From: Mytilinidion resinicola
Taxonomy: Eukaryota > Ascomycota > Dothideomycetes > Mytilinidiales > Mytilinidiaceae
Direction of reading: 5' to 3'
DNA length: 64,000 nt
Assembly: GCF_010093595.1 (NCBI RefSeq)
Contig: NW_022985444.1
Location: 440,676 to 504,675, forward strand
The position numbers and the translations under genes are program-made. This document shows positions 10,043 to 21,545 of the stretch, piece by piece (within the stretch, counting starts at the first letter, position 1; every line of letters starts with the position of its first letter). The notes beneath the pieces are model-generated. The model ran no database searches, had not been told where the DNA came from, and saw only the letters and a list, made by a program, of their open reading frames with translations.

Positions 10043-11449
10043 ATGCCTTCGTCTATTCTTCGAGACATCCTTCTCGTTACCTCTTTCCTCGTCTTCACTG
10101 TCCTCTCAGTGAACCGTACGTTGCTGTACCATCTTAGATCCCGCTATTATCTAACTACCTTAGTGCTAGATGCCTGGGCTGTTCAATTTCCCCTGATTGG
10201 GCAGCAGCCCTTGACATCCCCGGATCCGTCGTTGCTTGCGACCATCGTCAAGGACTTCCGCCCTAATCTAACGGAGTACGAGGACTTCTATCGACACGTC
10301 CACCAAAACCCCGAGGTCTCTGGGCTCGAGTTAGAGACTAGCGATTTGGTAGCGTCGCATCTCCGTCGGCTAGGTTTTGATGTTCACATCAACATTGGCG
10401 GGCATGGGGTCGCTGGTGTGCTCAAAAACGGTCCTGGGAGAACGATTCTGATTCGAGCCGAGCTCGACGCCTTGCCTATCTTAGAGCAAACCGATTTACC
10501 TTACAAAAGCACGAAAAGAATGATCGATCGATATGGCAATGAGAGACCGGTGATGCATGCCTGCGGCCACGACATGAATATGGCAGCTTTGTTGGGAGCT
10601 TCAGCCTTATTGAAATCTGCGCGCGAACGCTGGTCGGGTACACTGATCACACTCTTTCAGCCAGACGAAGAAGAGACTGGAGGGGCTCAAGCTATGGTTG
10701 ATGATGGCCTCTATTCCAAAATACCGATACCAGATATCATGTTAGGCCAGCATGTTGTACCTTTGAAAAGCGGGCAGGTCGCCGTTAAATCTGGCGAGGT
10801 GCTTGTTGCGGCAGAATCCATCCATGTCCGTATTATCGGAGGACCTTGCGAAGGCAGCATCAACCCACAATTATGCGTCGACCCCATTCCTCTCTCAATG
10901 CGGATCATAGCAGAGTTGGAAGACTTTGTACACCAAGAACTCGGCCACAAGAACGACGTTACGGTTGCGTGCTGGGGTTTCCACGCTGGACTCCCCGGAA
11001 ATGATTACGTCGCATTCGCTGATTTCCTGTTGGACGTCAAAACAATAGATCCGGAGATTCGACTTAGAGCGCTGGATCTTGTTGAGAGAAAGATTCGTGA
11101 TGATTGTAGGGCGGCAAAGACGCCGAAGGACCCGGTATTCAACTATTCCGTCCGAGCGCCGTTGACAAAAAACGATCCTGATGTCACCGCTCAAATCCAG
11201 GCCATATTCTCATCATACTTCGGATCTGATAGCGTTCCAATGGAGCTTACGAGGGCATGTGAAGATTTTTCTATCCTCGGGGCGAAGCATGACATTCCCT
11301 ATACCTACTGGAATTTTGGCGGAAGCGCGACCACAAAGGGCGAAATCGCAACAAACCATTCGCCTTTTTTTGCCCCCCAGTGTGAGCCTACCTTACAAGC
11401 TGGTACAGATGCTATGGCATTGGCGATTCTGTCTTTCTTGGCGATATGA
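10043..11449 (+). CDS. Secreted M20-family amidohydrolase (peptidase M20D-like)
   Basis: Two exons (10043-10115, 10164-11449) give 452 aa. The 48-bp intron has a TCTAAC branch site and splits the codon right after the hydrophobic leader. The N-terminus (LLVTSFLVFTVLSV) looks like a secretion signal or signal anchor. Metal-site motifs of the M20 fold are present: HACGHD at about 156-161, DEEE at about 192-195, GQHV, and a C-terminal NHSPFF. Family knowledge: M20D enzymes cleave N-acyl or amide bonds of amino-acid conjugates (aminoacylase, IAA-amino acid hydrolase, hippurate hydrolase) using two divalent metals. The substrate here is unknown. No operon-like neighbours exist; the flanks are gene-poor. 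The catalytic set looks complete, so the enzyme is probably active in the secretory pathway or outside the cell. Confidence 0.88.
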   Translation: MPSSILRDILLVTSFLVFTVLSVNRTLLYHLRSRYYLTTLVLDAWAVQFPLIGQQPLTSPDPSLLATIVKDFRPNLTEYEDFYRHVHQNPEVSGLELETSDLVASHLRRLGFDVHINIGGHGVAGVLKNGPGRTILIRAELDALPILEQTDLPYKSTKRMIDRYGNERPVMHACGHDMNMAALLGASALLKSARERWSGTLITLFQPDEEETGGAQAMVDDGLYSKIPIPDIMLGQHVVPLKSGQVAVKSGEVLVAAESIHVRIIGGPCEGSINPQLCVDPIPLSMRIIAELEDFVHQELGHKNDVTVACWGFHAGLPGNDYVAFADFLLDVKTIDPEIRLRALDLVERKIRDDCRAAKTPKDPVFNYSVRAPLTKNDPDVTAQIQAIFSSYFGSDSVPMELTRACEDFSILGAKHDIPYTYWNFGGSATTKGEIATNHSPFFAPQCEPTLQAGTDAMALAILSFLAI

Positions 11450-13232
11450 TAACACGGGGTGGTGGTAAGGATGCTAAATCTTGGTCCACCGTGCTGGTCT
11501 GATATCGAAAAACAAATCTTTTGTACGAAATCATTCACTGGGAAGAGGTGTATGGAGCAGATCAGTGATTTTCTTCCTTCTATTCACGGGAAGGAAGAGT
11601 GGCCTGGGCATTATTCAGCGATAGGTCATCTTGAGAGAATGCTATTTATTCAAACTTACAGGACGTGCGACCTTTAAGGTGGCCTAGTCTTTGGAACTTT
11701 CTATGGTATCTACGCTGGCTCCACAATCATACCAGGCGGCTGTATAGCTAATCCAATCTCGGTCCCTGAGGCGCTAACGCGATTTCGCCGTGACCATACT
11801 CGACCTTGCGTTTGTCACCCTTCGAAAGTTTGTCCATGTCAAACGTAGTCAGGATAGGAACGGCCCGATACGTCTGCTGTCTCGTGCGATTAGCCTTGCA
11901 AAGGTACACAAAGCACATTAAATGACACCGCGGAAGGGATGCAGTATGCGGTGAATAGGAAATCGCTCTCTACGATGTTTGAGCTTGAATCTACGTTGGC
12001 GCGTTATTCAGCTGAAACACATACAGATTCGATACAGGATAGATTGGGCATCTTCTCTTTAGCTAACATCTACTACGTTTACCTGGGCCGGCTGTTAAGG
12101 TGACTGTAACGGCGACGGTGGTTGTAGAACAGGTCATGGCGCTAAAGAAGTGTAATAGGTGCCCTAACACTGAGGGATAGCACAAAAACCCCGCTGAATG
12201 AGATCACATCTACAAGCCTCTCGTCTACGCTCCTGCCACTCCTCCCGTACCTTTAGAAGCGAGGTCTGTCATTGTCTAGTAGGTGCGTTGTGTCTTAGCG
12301 ATATCGTTGGGAGTACAGCTTCGATGCTTAATGATATCTATCTGAATGGCACTTAGCTTTCTGAGATTGAATCAAAGCCTTGCGTTGCATAATAGTTCTT
12401 TTGTCTTCTTCTCTAAGCCGTCCGAAATACATGCTGGCGTTTCCACATCATTCCAGTTTTTGTGCATATCCATAACTCCAATCCCGATCCTTCAAATACA
12501 TTGCAATTGCAAAATAAGCGAGGTTATTTGGGTTTATGGGTGTGGAATTTGGCTTATTTTTTGCCAGATTTACACAGTTTTCTCTTCATGCTTCTTACTA
12601 TCTAAGTTCCATCGCATCTTGCTTTTGGTTTTCGGGCTGCCATCGCTTTCGCATGCTTCCTGATCGACCACTTGGAACCTGAGTTGCATCCCGGCCATTT
12701 TCAAGCCACTAAGCGAGGCTATGCATGTCTGGTCTGCCCTGATCATCACCGGGATGTGTATATGTATATCTCAGTATACAAGCTTTGTTTGGAAGTACAT
12801 GATTAGAAGCACGAAAGAAGGGTAGAAAACTATGCATCATTATAGCTCGTGATATTAAACAAATTATACCCAGTGCTGATATTTGATAGACATTGAAGAA
12901 TGTTAGATATTGCTAAGGGCGCTGCGGAACCTGCCTCGAGTATCCTAATAATGGACTTTTATGATCTAAGATTTTTAAAAGGCCAATATGGAGCACCACA
13001 TCTTAGTTGAGAAGATCCTCGCGAACTACATATATTATACAAATGCACAATGATGGTAGTGGTGGGATAGTAAGCGACGCGGTGAACGCGTCAAGCTGTT
13101 GAAGCTTGGGCCAATGACGTAGCACTGTTTACATACTCCTACATCACCACCGCCTGGCATCCCTCACTTTCTGTCTACGCATTTCAACTCCGTGCCACTC
13201 TATTAACACCATATATACCTGCAGAACTTCCA
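11450..13232. other. Long intergenic region, partly AT-rich
   Basis: Nearly 1.8 kb without a supported gene. From about 12300 to 13060 the sequence is visibly richer in A and T than the flanks. Only short ORFs without motifs occur. A TATATA stretch near 13210 lies just upstream of the SAP-like gene and may be part of its promoter. Confidence 0.5.
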
Positions 13233-14609
13233 ATGCCTCCCAAGATGCCTCGCGCCAAACGCCCACTTGCCGAAACTGATCCCAACGCCTCTACTGGCCG
13301 GACGACACGCTCCAAAGTGGCCAAATTGGACGCACCCAAGGGCAAAGAAAACAAAACCGTGTTAGGAGCGAAGAGAACAAGCAAACAGGACAGCAAGAGA
13401 TTGAAATCCTTGACGAAACACGTGGAGGAAGATGAAGGGCTCGAGGACTACGCCAACACATCAAACAATCGACTAGGGTGGCTCCTGCTAGATCGAGGGC
13501 TTCCCTATGGTACAACGGATGAAAGAGATGTGATGATCATGCGTCTCGAGATAGCAGATGCAACCGCAAAGGAACTTAATGTACCGCCTTACACTCCGCC
13601 ATACTTCCCGCCAACTACAGCGGACATTCGCAACGCCGAGGCCAGCAGTCTCAAGAAGCAGACCGACTTTGCCTCAAAGGACAATAGCAAGCTCCGGTCG
13701 ATGCTAGAAGCGCGCAAGCTATCTACTTATGGTACACGGGATGCGCCAGTCCAGCGCTTGGAGGCGCACCCGACGGTTGACTATGAGCAATACACCACGG
13801 ACGAATTATCGGCGATGGCGTCGCGGCGACACATGAGAATGGACACCACTGGTCCGAAGGCTGTGAAGATTGCGCGGTTGCGCATGAACGACGAACTGAA
13901 GCGCGATACGGGAAATACGCCGGAAGGTGAATTGTATGGCGCCATTTCTGCAATGGAGATGTTTGTAGGCGCGTTTCGGCGAGACAAAGACAGAGCGCTG
14001 CGCGGCGATTACTCCTTCGTCAGGAGCTTCTGTCGGCCCGCATCAACTCTCAAAGAGCTTCTGCATGAGCGCAATCTGCCGGAATCTGGGAACATCGCGA
14101 CGAAAATGGAACGGCTGCGTAAGGACGATGCGCGCCGGGCGACGCCGTTCGCGACACGCATCTTCGAAAAGCGCATCAACGATGCACGGTCCGAATGGGA
14201 GAAATTACGAGTAAAATTCGAAGAAGCTACAGGACGTCCTCTTCTCTGTGTTTCGGAAGATTTGAATGCGGAAAGCAAATTGCACCAACGCGATCCAGTT
14301 CGCAACGCCCCAAAGGATGACCCTCCGGTCAAACACATGGTTGACTACGACTGGCGCAGCTCGCGCTGGGCCGATCGGAACAGGCATCAGCTGGTGGATA
14401 TCGCCAAGAATCGGGGTATGCCACATGCCAGCGGGGCACCAAAGGCTGCAATGATTAAGTGGCTCGAGACGGGGGAGATTGAATATGAAGAATACTATAC
14501 CACTTCTCTTCACGCCATGTGTTCAGAAAGAGGCATCGACGTCAACCAGACCAAGAAGAAAGTCGAGATTATTAGATTGCCGAAAGAGCACGATGAGGAG
14601 AAGTCCTAG
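13233..14609 (+). CDS. Nuclear-type protein with six SAP-like motifs
   Basis: This intronless ORF of 458 aa begins at the first ATG after a TATATA-containing leader. The N-terminal 65 residues are strongly basic (KRPLAE, RSKVAKL, KRTSKQDSKRLK) and look like nuclear-localisation sequence. Six copies of a helix-turn-helix-sized motif follow at roughly residues 76-106, 151-177, 187-217, 270-298, 384-412 and 420-449. Each copy has the form L..(L/M)...R.(L/M)....(G/T)..K...(I/M)..RL, which is the SAP signature. Examples are LLLDRGLPYGTTDERDV and LVDIAKNRGMPHASGAPK. Family knowledge: SAP domains bind AT-rich or scaffold DNA, normally one per protein. The multiple-SAP reading is mine from the repeated pattern. 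No catalytic domain is visible. A chromatin-associated role is inference. Confidence 0.72.
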   Translation: MPPKMPRAKRPLAETDPNASTGRTTRSKVAKLDAPKGKENKTVLGAKRTSKQDSKRLKSLTKHVEEDEGLEDYANTSNNRLGWLLLDRGLPYGTTDERDVMIMRLEIADATAKELNVPPYTPPYFPPTTADIRNAEASSLKKQTDFASKDNSKLRSMLEARKLSTYGTRDAPVQRLEAHPTVDYEQYTTDELSAMASRRHMRMDTTGPKAVKIARLRMNDELKRDTGNTPEGELYGAISAMEMFVGAFRRDKDRALRGDYSFVRSFCRPASTLKELLHERNLPESGNIATKMERLRKDDARRATPFATRIFEKRINDARSEWEKLRVKFEEATGRPLLCVSEDLNAESKLHQRDPVRNAPKDDPPVKHMVDYDWRSSRWADRNRHQLVDIAKNRGMPHASGAPKAAMIKWLETGEIEYEEYYTTSLHAMCSERGIDVNQTKKKVEIIRLPKEHDEEKS

Positions 14610-15091
14610 CTATCGGTCTTCCGCATCAGCATCCCTTCTCTTCACCTCCTCCGTCTAAACCCCAATCCTGCATCCTGGGGGCGTTCCACAGTCACCTTCA
14701 GATTTCTTAAAAAGTAGCTAGCCCCTGGTAGACCTTTATCGGCAAAAGAGTAAGCAGTAGTCCGAGCACTAAGGTCTTCTAGAAGGTGTTGTTAGGAAGT
14801 TAGGAGGTTAAGAGGAATTGGAGGTGGAGGGCCCGCCCGGGCCCTAGATTCCCCCAAAATCACCTTAACAATCGGGCTTCTTAGCACTAATATTCGGCCG
14901 ATATCCGCTCGATATACCGTTCTTGTATGAGAGAGCTTTGAACGTAACGGTATATTGAGATTTGAACGATATAGCATGAACGGTATACCTAGCTTTTCCT
15001 GTAGAAATTTAGTTTCAGTCCAATGCTTTCTGAGTTCCTCTATCCATTCCACGTCCAAATTGCTTCAGTCCAATAACATCTCCGAATCCAC
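14610..15091. other. Intergenic, unidentified
   Basis: This is the 3' flank of the SAP-like gene and the tail of the broken kinase-like gene. Inverted words related to GAACGGTATA occur near 14915-14985. The 88-codon ORF across this stretch lacks an ATG and any motif, so it is not called. Confidence 0.45.
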
Positions 15092-16506
15092 TTAGAACCC
15101 CAAACGACTAAGTAGCGTGATCAACTGCTCTTCGTTCTTGTCTCTGCACTTCACTATAACTTCCTCGGTCTGCAGCCGCAGGATATCAGAATTAGTCACC
15201 CGCCACGGCAAAGTCGAGCGGAGGATAGTGTCGACATCGGCCACGCTGTCGATTCCCTCAATCGTGCTGGGCCGTCTTACGTCCTCCTAGGCCTTCACGA
15301 CATCCCACTTGACACCGCTCTTGACCATTGGCGGGAGCGGCGACGGAAAGCCCCGAAGCTTTGCTTCCCTCAATACCGTCTGCTCGCTCGCCTCATCGCC
15401 AGACCAGCCTCGAAACTGGCCACCAGCGCCGTCAAAAGAGCGCAAGAACTCGTACGACGGATGTAAAATGCATGCAAAATCGTAGTCAATTAGTGCCGTA
15501 ATGCGTCCTGACGTCGCATCGAATAGGAGATTATTGGCGGCTGTCGGGAATTAGCTTAATGGGTGCGCGGATTGGGACGAAAGAGCCAACTGGTTGAACT
15601 ACTTACTAAAGTCAGCATGTACGATGACCCTGTCTCACTTTGAATTCAGAGCTTCGAACTGCGCCGGCACACCGCGCTCGACAAAGCGATCAAGACGGTC
15701 TCGAACGCTGTTGGCACGCCAGCCCTGGATGTAGGGGTTTACGTCTGCTTTCCGGAGAGCGAGCTCTAGGCGGTCTTTGAAAGAGGCTTCGTACGAGGGC
15801 CACGGTCCGAGGCCGACACTCGTCATGGCTGTGCTCACAATGCGACCAGTCTCGTCAAAGGTCACGCCGCCAAATCCAGTGATGCTCTCTGGAAGCTTGT
15901 AGTCTTGCAAGGCCTTCAGCAGCTGGGCCATCTGAGCGAAGATTTGCTGCTTCTGCGGGAGGTCCAGCGTGTCGAAGGCTTCGTCGACGGGCGTGCCGGG
16001 CATCAGCTCCTGGAGAATCCAACCCTGCGACGAGGAGGTCGCTGCACTGCCCCAGGCATAGATGGAGGGTACCACGTGTGGCTGGAAGTCACGAAGAGCC
16101 GCCGAGGCGAGAGTGATGATTGCTACTTCATTTTCGATACGCGTTTTTGGATTCATGCCTTCGGCATTGGGGTTAGTCAGGCGCAGAATTAGACTCTTAG
16201 TGCCGGCGGGAATGGTGGCGCATCCGGCCTGTCGAGGCTCATCGCTGGCCGGTTTTTCCGAGGGGATAGGTGAAGGTAGAGAGATGCGATACACAAAGTT
16301 GTTGTACTTGAAGGGGCTCTCGGGGTCGTATTGGATGGGAGTGATCTCAGCATCTTCCTAGTACGCATGCGTGTTTAGTGTCTCGGCGGAAAAATAGACA
16401 AATTCCTAACCAGGCTTACCTTGAGCTCCAGTCGGTCGTGCAGCAAGTGCTGTATGAAATCAAGCCGGGCTTGATAATTCGCGTGGTTATGGGTCGGGGC
16501 CGCCAT
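15092..16506 (-). pseudogene. Aminoglycoside phosphotransferase (APH)-like gene with two in-frame stops
   Basis: Three exons are inferred at 16506-16420, 16357-15607 and 15540-15092. They would encode an APH/choline-kinase-fold protein of about 428 residues. The N-terminal lobe is intact, with FKYNNFVYRISLPSP, a lysine/glutamate region (ENEVAII) and WILQELMPG. A TGA (codon ending at about 15630) follows directly after ALNSK, just before the catalytic loop VIVHADF..NN (Brenner motif). A TAG follows VVKA further down, where the reading resumes as EDVRRPS. The rest, including the metal-binding ALIDYDFA and the C-terminal helices to RLGF, is preserved in frame. Both stops sit where a TGG (Trp) codon would fit. 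This suggests a recently disabled gene, or sequencing errors. Family knowledge: fungal APH-like kinases phosphorylate small molecules or are regulatory; most have no known substrate. Confidence 0.72.
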
Positions 16507-17114
16507 CTGAAGTAAAGGATGATAGCTGCCTAAGAAGTTTGTGCATGGAGACGAATTTTAGGATAGTTGCCTATCCCTGTTTCTTTTAGTAGTCGCAGAA
16601 AGCAGGAAAGTGTGGGGTGTCGACGTATCAATTCGCATCATGCATGCGGCCATACGGCGCAGTCGGAGTTGTTGCCCGTCACCTCGCCCTTGCAGAAGCT
16701 ACAGTGCTTCATAGTATTTTTTTTTGGATGAGAAGTACCTTGTAAACTCGCGAGGCTACTCCAGACAGCGTCAGCAAAATGTACGCAAATCGGAAACGTA
16801 GCCGCTACTACTAGTTTCTATTAGTAGGTTAGAGTCCCACCAGCAGTGGCAGGAAAATGTACGAATATCTATGGCGAGGCACTGTAATATTAGGCTTCTG
16901 ATTTTGGTTTCGATACCCAAACCATTCAGTGACTATACGTGCTAACGAACAGTCTCCGCTTCGTTCAACTGAACTATCAAATATCAGCAGAGCTTTCCAC
17001 TCTCCCAGATACGCCCAATACCGTGCCGCAAAATCAACCGCAAACGATCCACCCAAAACACCATCAATGCCCAACCCAATGCAACCCTTTTCTCTCCCCT
17101 CCCTCCTCCCCCCT
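16507..17114. other. Intergenic between APH-like pseudogene and RPC2
   Basis: This holds the promoter side of the APH-like gene and the 3' flank of the Pol III subunit gene. The right end is CT-rich (17080-17115). No other feature is seen. Confidence 0.5.
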
Positions 17115-20100
17115 CTACCCACTCGGAAACTCCTCCCCCAACCCCAACTTCACCTTAACATTCATACTCGCCAGCTCCTGCAGGAGCAGCTTCGCCGCAT
17201 ACGGCATCGTGATCTTGCTGACCCCCTCGCCCGTCTTGCACCCCTGACACCACCCCTGATACCCCATCTGCCCACACCGCTCACAAACATCCACCTCGTG
17301 CGCATCCGAACTAACCATCAGCCGCTCCAACAACAGCTGCGAAGCGCCATACGCGATCAGGCAGTCCCGCTCCATCTCTCCCAACCGCAGTCCGCCATCC
17401 CTTGACCGACCCTCGGTAGGCTGCCGCGTGAGCGTCGCGCGCGGCCCGCGAGCGCGCGAGTGCAGCTTATCCTGCACCATATGCTTGAGTTTCTGGTAGT
17501 AGATGGGGCCGAAGAAGACGTAGCTGGGCAGCGCCTCGCCCGTGATGCCCGAGGTGAGGTAGTCCTTGCCCGAGTAGCTGAAGCCCTTACTCAGCAGAAT
17601 CGTCGCCATGTCCTCGACTTTGCTCCCGCCGAAGGCCGTGCCGTACTGCTGGCTACCATCTAGCACGCCAGCTTTCCCGCTCAGCAGCTCCATCATCTTG
17701 CCGACTGTCATGCGGGATGGGAAACCATGCGGGTTCATGATGATGTCGGGCGTGACGCCGTCGTCGGAGAAGGGCATGTCGGCCTGTGGGGAGATGATAC
17801 CGACGACACCTTTCTGCCCGTGGCGAGAGCTGAACTTGTCACCAAGCTCCGGACGGCGGGTCTGCCGCATCTGGATCTTGATGATGCGGGTCTGGTTGTC
17901 GTTCTCGGCGACCATGATCTTGTCGACGTAGGAAGGGTCTGGCAGCTTGTAGGTGGAGTGGCTGTCGCGCCACTCGCCGCTGCCACCGTACGCATTTGCG
18001 CCGCCGCTGAAGGAGGAGACGCTGGTGTTGGCGGGGGTGGACTTGAGGAGGTAGACGTCGTCCTTTGCGAGCTCCATGCCCACTTCGACGATGCCGTCGC
18101 CGCCGATTTTGAGGTGGTTGGGGTTCTTAGGGTCTCGCGCGCTGGCGTTGATCATGTCGCTGGCGCCGTTGGCGTAGTTTTTCAGTTGGACTGCGATCTT
18201 CTTGAATACTTGGCAGCGGCCGAAGCCGCGGTCGACGGAGGCTTTGTTGAGGACGAGGGCGTCCTCGATATCGTAGCCAGAGTAAGACATGACGGCTACG
18301 GTCGCATTTTGGCCAGCGGGGAGTTTGTCGTACTTGATCAGCTCGATCGTCCTGGTGGAAACTAGCGGCTTCTGGGGATAGACCATCAAGTAGAGGAGGG
18401 TGTCGATTCGAGTAAATTGGTTGTATGCGATAGATCCAATGGCCTGCTTACCCATAGCACACTGGTACGTGTTTCGAGGCGACTGGTTATGATGTGGGTA
18501 CGGAATCAATCCTGCTACCGCGCCTAGTATTGTGAAAGGCTCAATCTCGAGATGAGTGGTGTGTTCGTTGATGTCTTTTTCGTAGACGGCGATATTGGAA
18601 TCGTTCTCCTCATTGACATCAACATACTCAACAAGTCCGCGAGTAAGGAAGTCGTCAAAGTTCATCGTGCCTTTACGCAAAGCTTTCAGATATCTAGCAG
18701 TGACTTTTGTGCGTCCTCGTTCAACGATTATGAGTGGGCGACAGATACGCCCTTCGTCTGTTGCAATATGGACTCCGTTGTGGTGATGATTGATGTAGAT
18801 GCTCACAAACTCGGACATTCTCCCTATCCGCCTGAATCTCCGGAAATCAGTCAGGAACTTCTTGGGGGTTCGTGTTACGGCAATCGGGGTGCCGTTGACG
18901 AAAACGACGTAGGCACCGACACCGTGTATCTCGTAACCACTGGCAGAGACAATGTCTTCGGCGCCGAGTATGAAGACCAACTTCCGGACAGGATCTTCTT
19001 CGTCTTCGGTGGTGATGTGTGTCATGAGCGCCAAGTTCTTGACGAGACCGCAAGCTTCTCCTTCGGGAGTGTCCGATGGGCAAAGCATGCCAAATTGCGA
19101 TGGTTGTAAAGCCCGAGGTCCACTGACTTTCCTCGTCTTCTCGAACTGACTGCTAATTCTTGTCATCATGCCGATAGCGCTGATGTAGCTCAGCCGACTC
19201 AGCAGATGCGTAACACCAGCTCTCTCCATCTTGAATCGTTTCAAATTCCAGTTCCCGGTCGACAGGGCTCGTTCAATACCCATAGTTAGGTGATTGCCGT
19301 GCATATGCATGTGGTCGTACGCGTCAAACTCTGAGGCCCGATTTGGCTTCTTGAGGACCTTGTCGATATTCACCTTGAACTCGTGATTGAACCTCTTGAA
19401 GTGGTCTTCGAACAGAATCGATAGCATCTGGCCAGCCAATTCTAATCGCTTATTACCAACGTAATCCCTGTCGTCAACCAAAGTTGGGTCATGCATTGCC
19501 ATCAGAACCCTTCGTGCCATGAAAGCCACGTAGAGAGCTTTCGGCCGGAAATTCATCCCAAAGACGGGGACGTGAGTTATGACGATCGTCGACAGACATT
19601 CGATGGCTTCATGCTGATAGTTTCGTTTCTGGTAACCGGATGGTTTCCTCGTCATCTTGATCTTGCTGCCGATATAGTCTAACGCTTGTTGCTGAGTATA
19701 CACGTTCTCCCTCGTGCATGCCTCGAAATTTGGCGCGAATTGGTCTTGATAGACTGTGTCTTCTCCAGCCACGAGCAAGATAATCTCGTGATCGGACTGG
19801 ATTCCCATAGCCTTGAGAATGAAGACGATAGGAATCTCTTCGTTGAGAATGTTGTGCCGCAGGTATAAGCGTCCTTTCTTCAGGATCACATACGTCTTCG
19901 ATTTCCTCTCGTGTGTGGAACTGTCCCTGTAAGCCGAATGAATAGTTCTTAGAAAATCGCCGTGATCAGCACTTACCTAGTCACGCTCGCCTGCATGATT
20001 CCCTTTGCGCTCTCCACAATGACTCGATTCTTGCTCAACTGCTCTTGAACCAAAATCACCTTTTCCTGGCCTCTCACCACGAAGTATCCACCCGGATCAA

Positions 20101-20947
20101 TCTCACACTCATTGAGCAGGCCCATATCTCTATTAGCTCGTCCATGTAACACGCACTTGTTACTCCGCAGCATGATCGGCAGTCTCCCGATTTTGATGTC
20201 TTTTCTGCGTACCATTTTGTTGCCCCGCCGGTACTCGATGTCCACAACAATAGGCGCCGCATAAGTCAAGTCCCTCAACCGGCATTCATTCGGCGTGATG
20301 TTGCTCTCCTTGTACTTCATATCTTTGATATCCTCATCGATACGATTTGGCTTCAATACTCGAATATCGGTGTACCTGAGAAAGAACTTGTCGTCGGCAT
20401 CGCTATGCACAACGCGGTTCGCCTCCACAATCTTCTTGAGCTCTACATCTACAAAGTGGTTGAACGAGTCAATGTGCTGCTTGACCAGGCCCTTGACTTT
20501 GAGAAAAGCAGGGAGCAGATTCCATTTGTCAGTGGCGGTATTGATGGGGTCTGTGAGAGATTTGCCGTAGTAGAAGGGCTCGAGGAGGTTTGAGAAGTCG
20601 TCCTTAGCTGCAGGAGCAGGATGCTCTTTTTTCTTCCGCGCAGGCTTCGCCGGGCGTGAGGATGTTTCTTCGACGGTGTGGTTTCCATCTCGAGGCGCAT
20701 CTTGAGCGAGTTCGCCTGGAGCAGGCACGGCGGGAGTAGAGGATTCGGCAGCAGCAGAGGGTTTTGCTGCTTTAACATTTATGGTATCAGCGGCAGTTGA
20801 TTGACCTGTTGTTACAGCATCGGCAGCAATGGCGTCTGCTGCTTTGCTACCGCGGGGTGCTCGGGGTTTTCGCGTTCCCTGCGCATAGTCAATGAGGCTA
20901 TTCAAATTCGGAGCTCCCAGCGTGTACACCGACCTTTGCTGCCCCAT
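17115..20947 (-). CDS. RPC2: RNA polymerase III second-largest subunit (Rpc2/Ret1)
   Basis: Two exons (20947-19977 and 19926-17115) give 1260 aa. The 50-bp intron restores reading through [13 protein letters not shown] exactly. The protein aligns by eye with RNA polymerase beta-like subunits: [75 protein letters not shown] and [16 protein letters not shown]-terminal zinc site, [16 protein letters not shown], is followed by the anchor region. Its LLLQEL..MN end and lack of Pol II-specific blocks favour Pol III. Role: forms half of the Pol III catalytic cleft that transcribes tRNA, 5S and other small RNAs in the nucleus. The N-terminal 115 residues (Ala/Pro/Lys-rich) are longer and less ordered than in yeast. 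20945-20947 is the first ATG; an upstream GTG exists in frame. Confidence 0.95.
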
Positions 20948-21545
20948 CTCCAATCTCCGTCGGGCCCGTTTTCTTTGGGCGGGGCGGCATTTCGAGCTGT
21001 TGTTTGGTGAGAAGGTGAGAGGCGGTGGTGGGCTTGAAGTTTCGCGAATGACTCGGTCGAACGAACTTTTGTTATCGATAAGCCTTTCGCCGCAATTCAC
21101 CAGCCTCCAATTTATGATCCAATCAAACTACTCTGTGGAGAACATGCCGTCCAAAGTGGCTCTACAGGTTTACATTGTGTTCAAAATGAAGCGCTCAACC
21201 GCTTCTAAGTAAAGACATGATACAGTCCCGGAAGAAAAGGAGAATGATCACTTATTCACTAGTCAATCTGCATTTTGATACCCAAAGGCTTTTTTAGTGG
21301 TGGTTGAGCTATCATCAAAGAACCTGCAAGCCATGACTCCAGGCTCCACCGCTCAAAGCACCAAAATGGTCCAATTAATATCGTACAATCTCTCACCAGC
21401 CGTCGGACCTTCGCAGACACCTATCCCCTCACCCTCCAGGCCCCGCAATTATGATCAGTAGAGCAACCATAGCTAGCCAAGGCGTTTCACCAGGGGCGAG
21501 AATACCTGTGTAGACAGCAGCACCAAGAACCTCCAGACTCGACAC
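20948..21545. other. Intergenic between RPC2 promoter side and RS-rich gene 3' end
   Basis: Contains the RPC2 promoter (just right of 20947) and the 3' flank of the RS-rich protein gene. No further gene, repeat or RNA is recognised. Confidence 0.5.

Noticed and set aside
14792..15058. 88-codon minus-strand ORF
   Set aside because: Begins with TTG, has no ATG or motif, and overlaps inverted repeat words.
17727..18365. Plus-strand ORF of about 210 codons
   Set aside because: Antisense shadow of the conserved RPC2 coding sequence.
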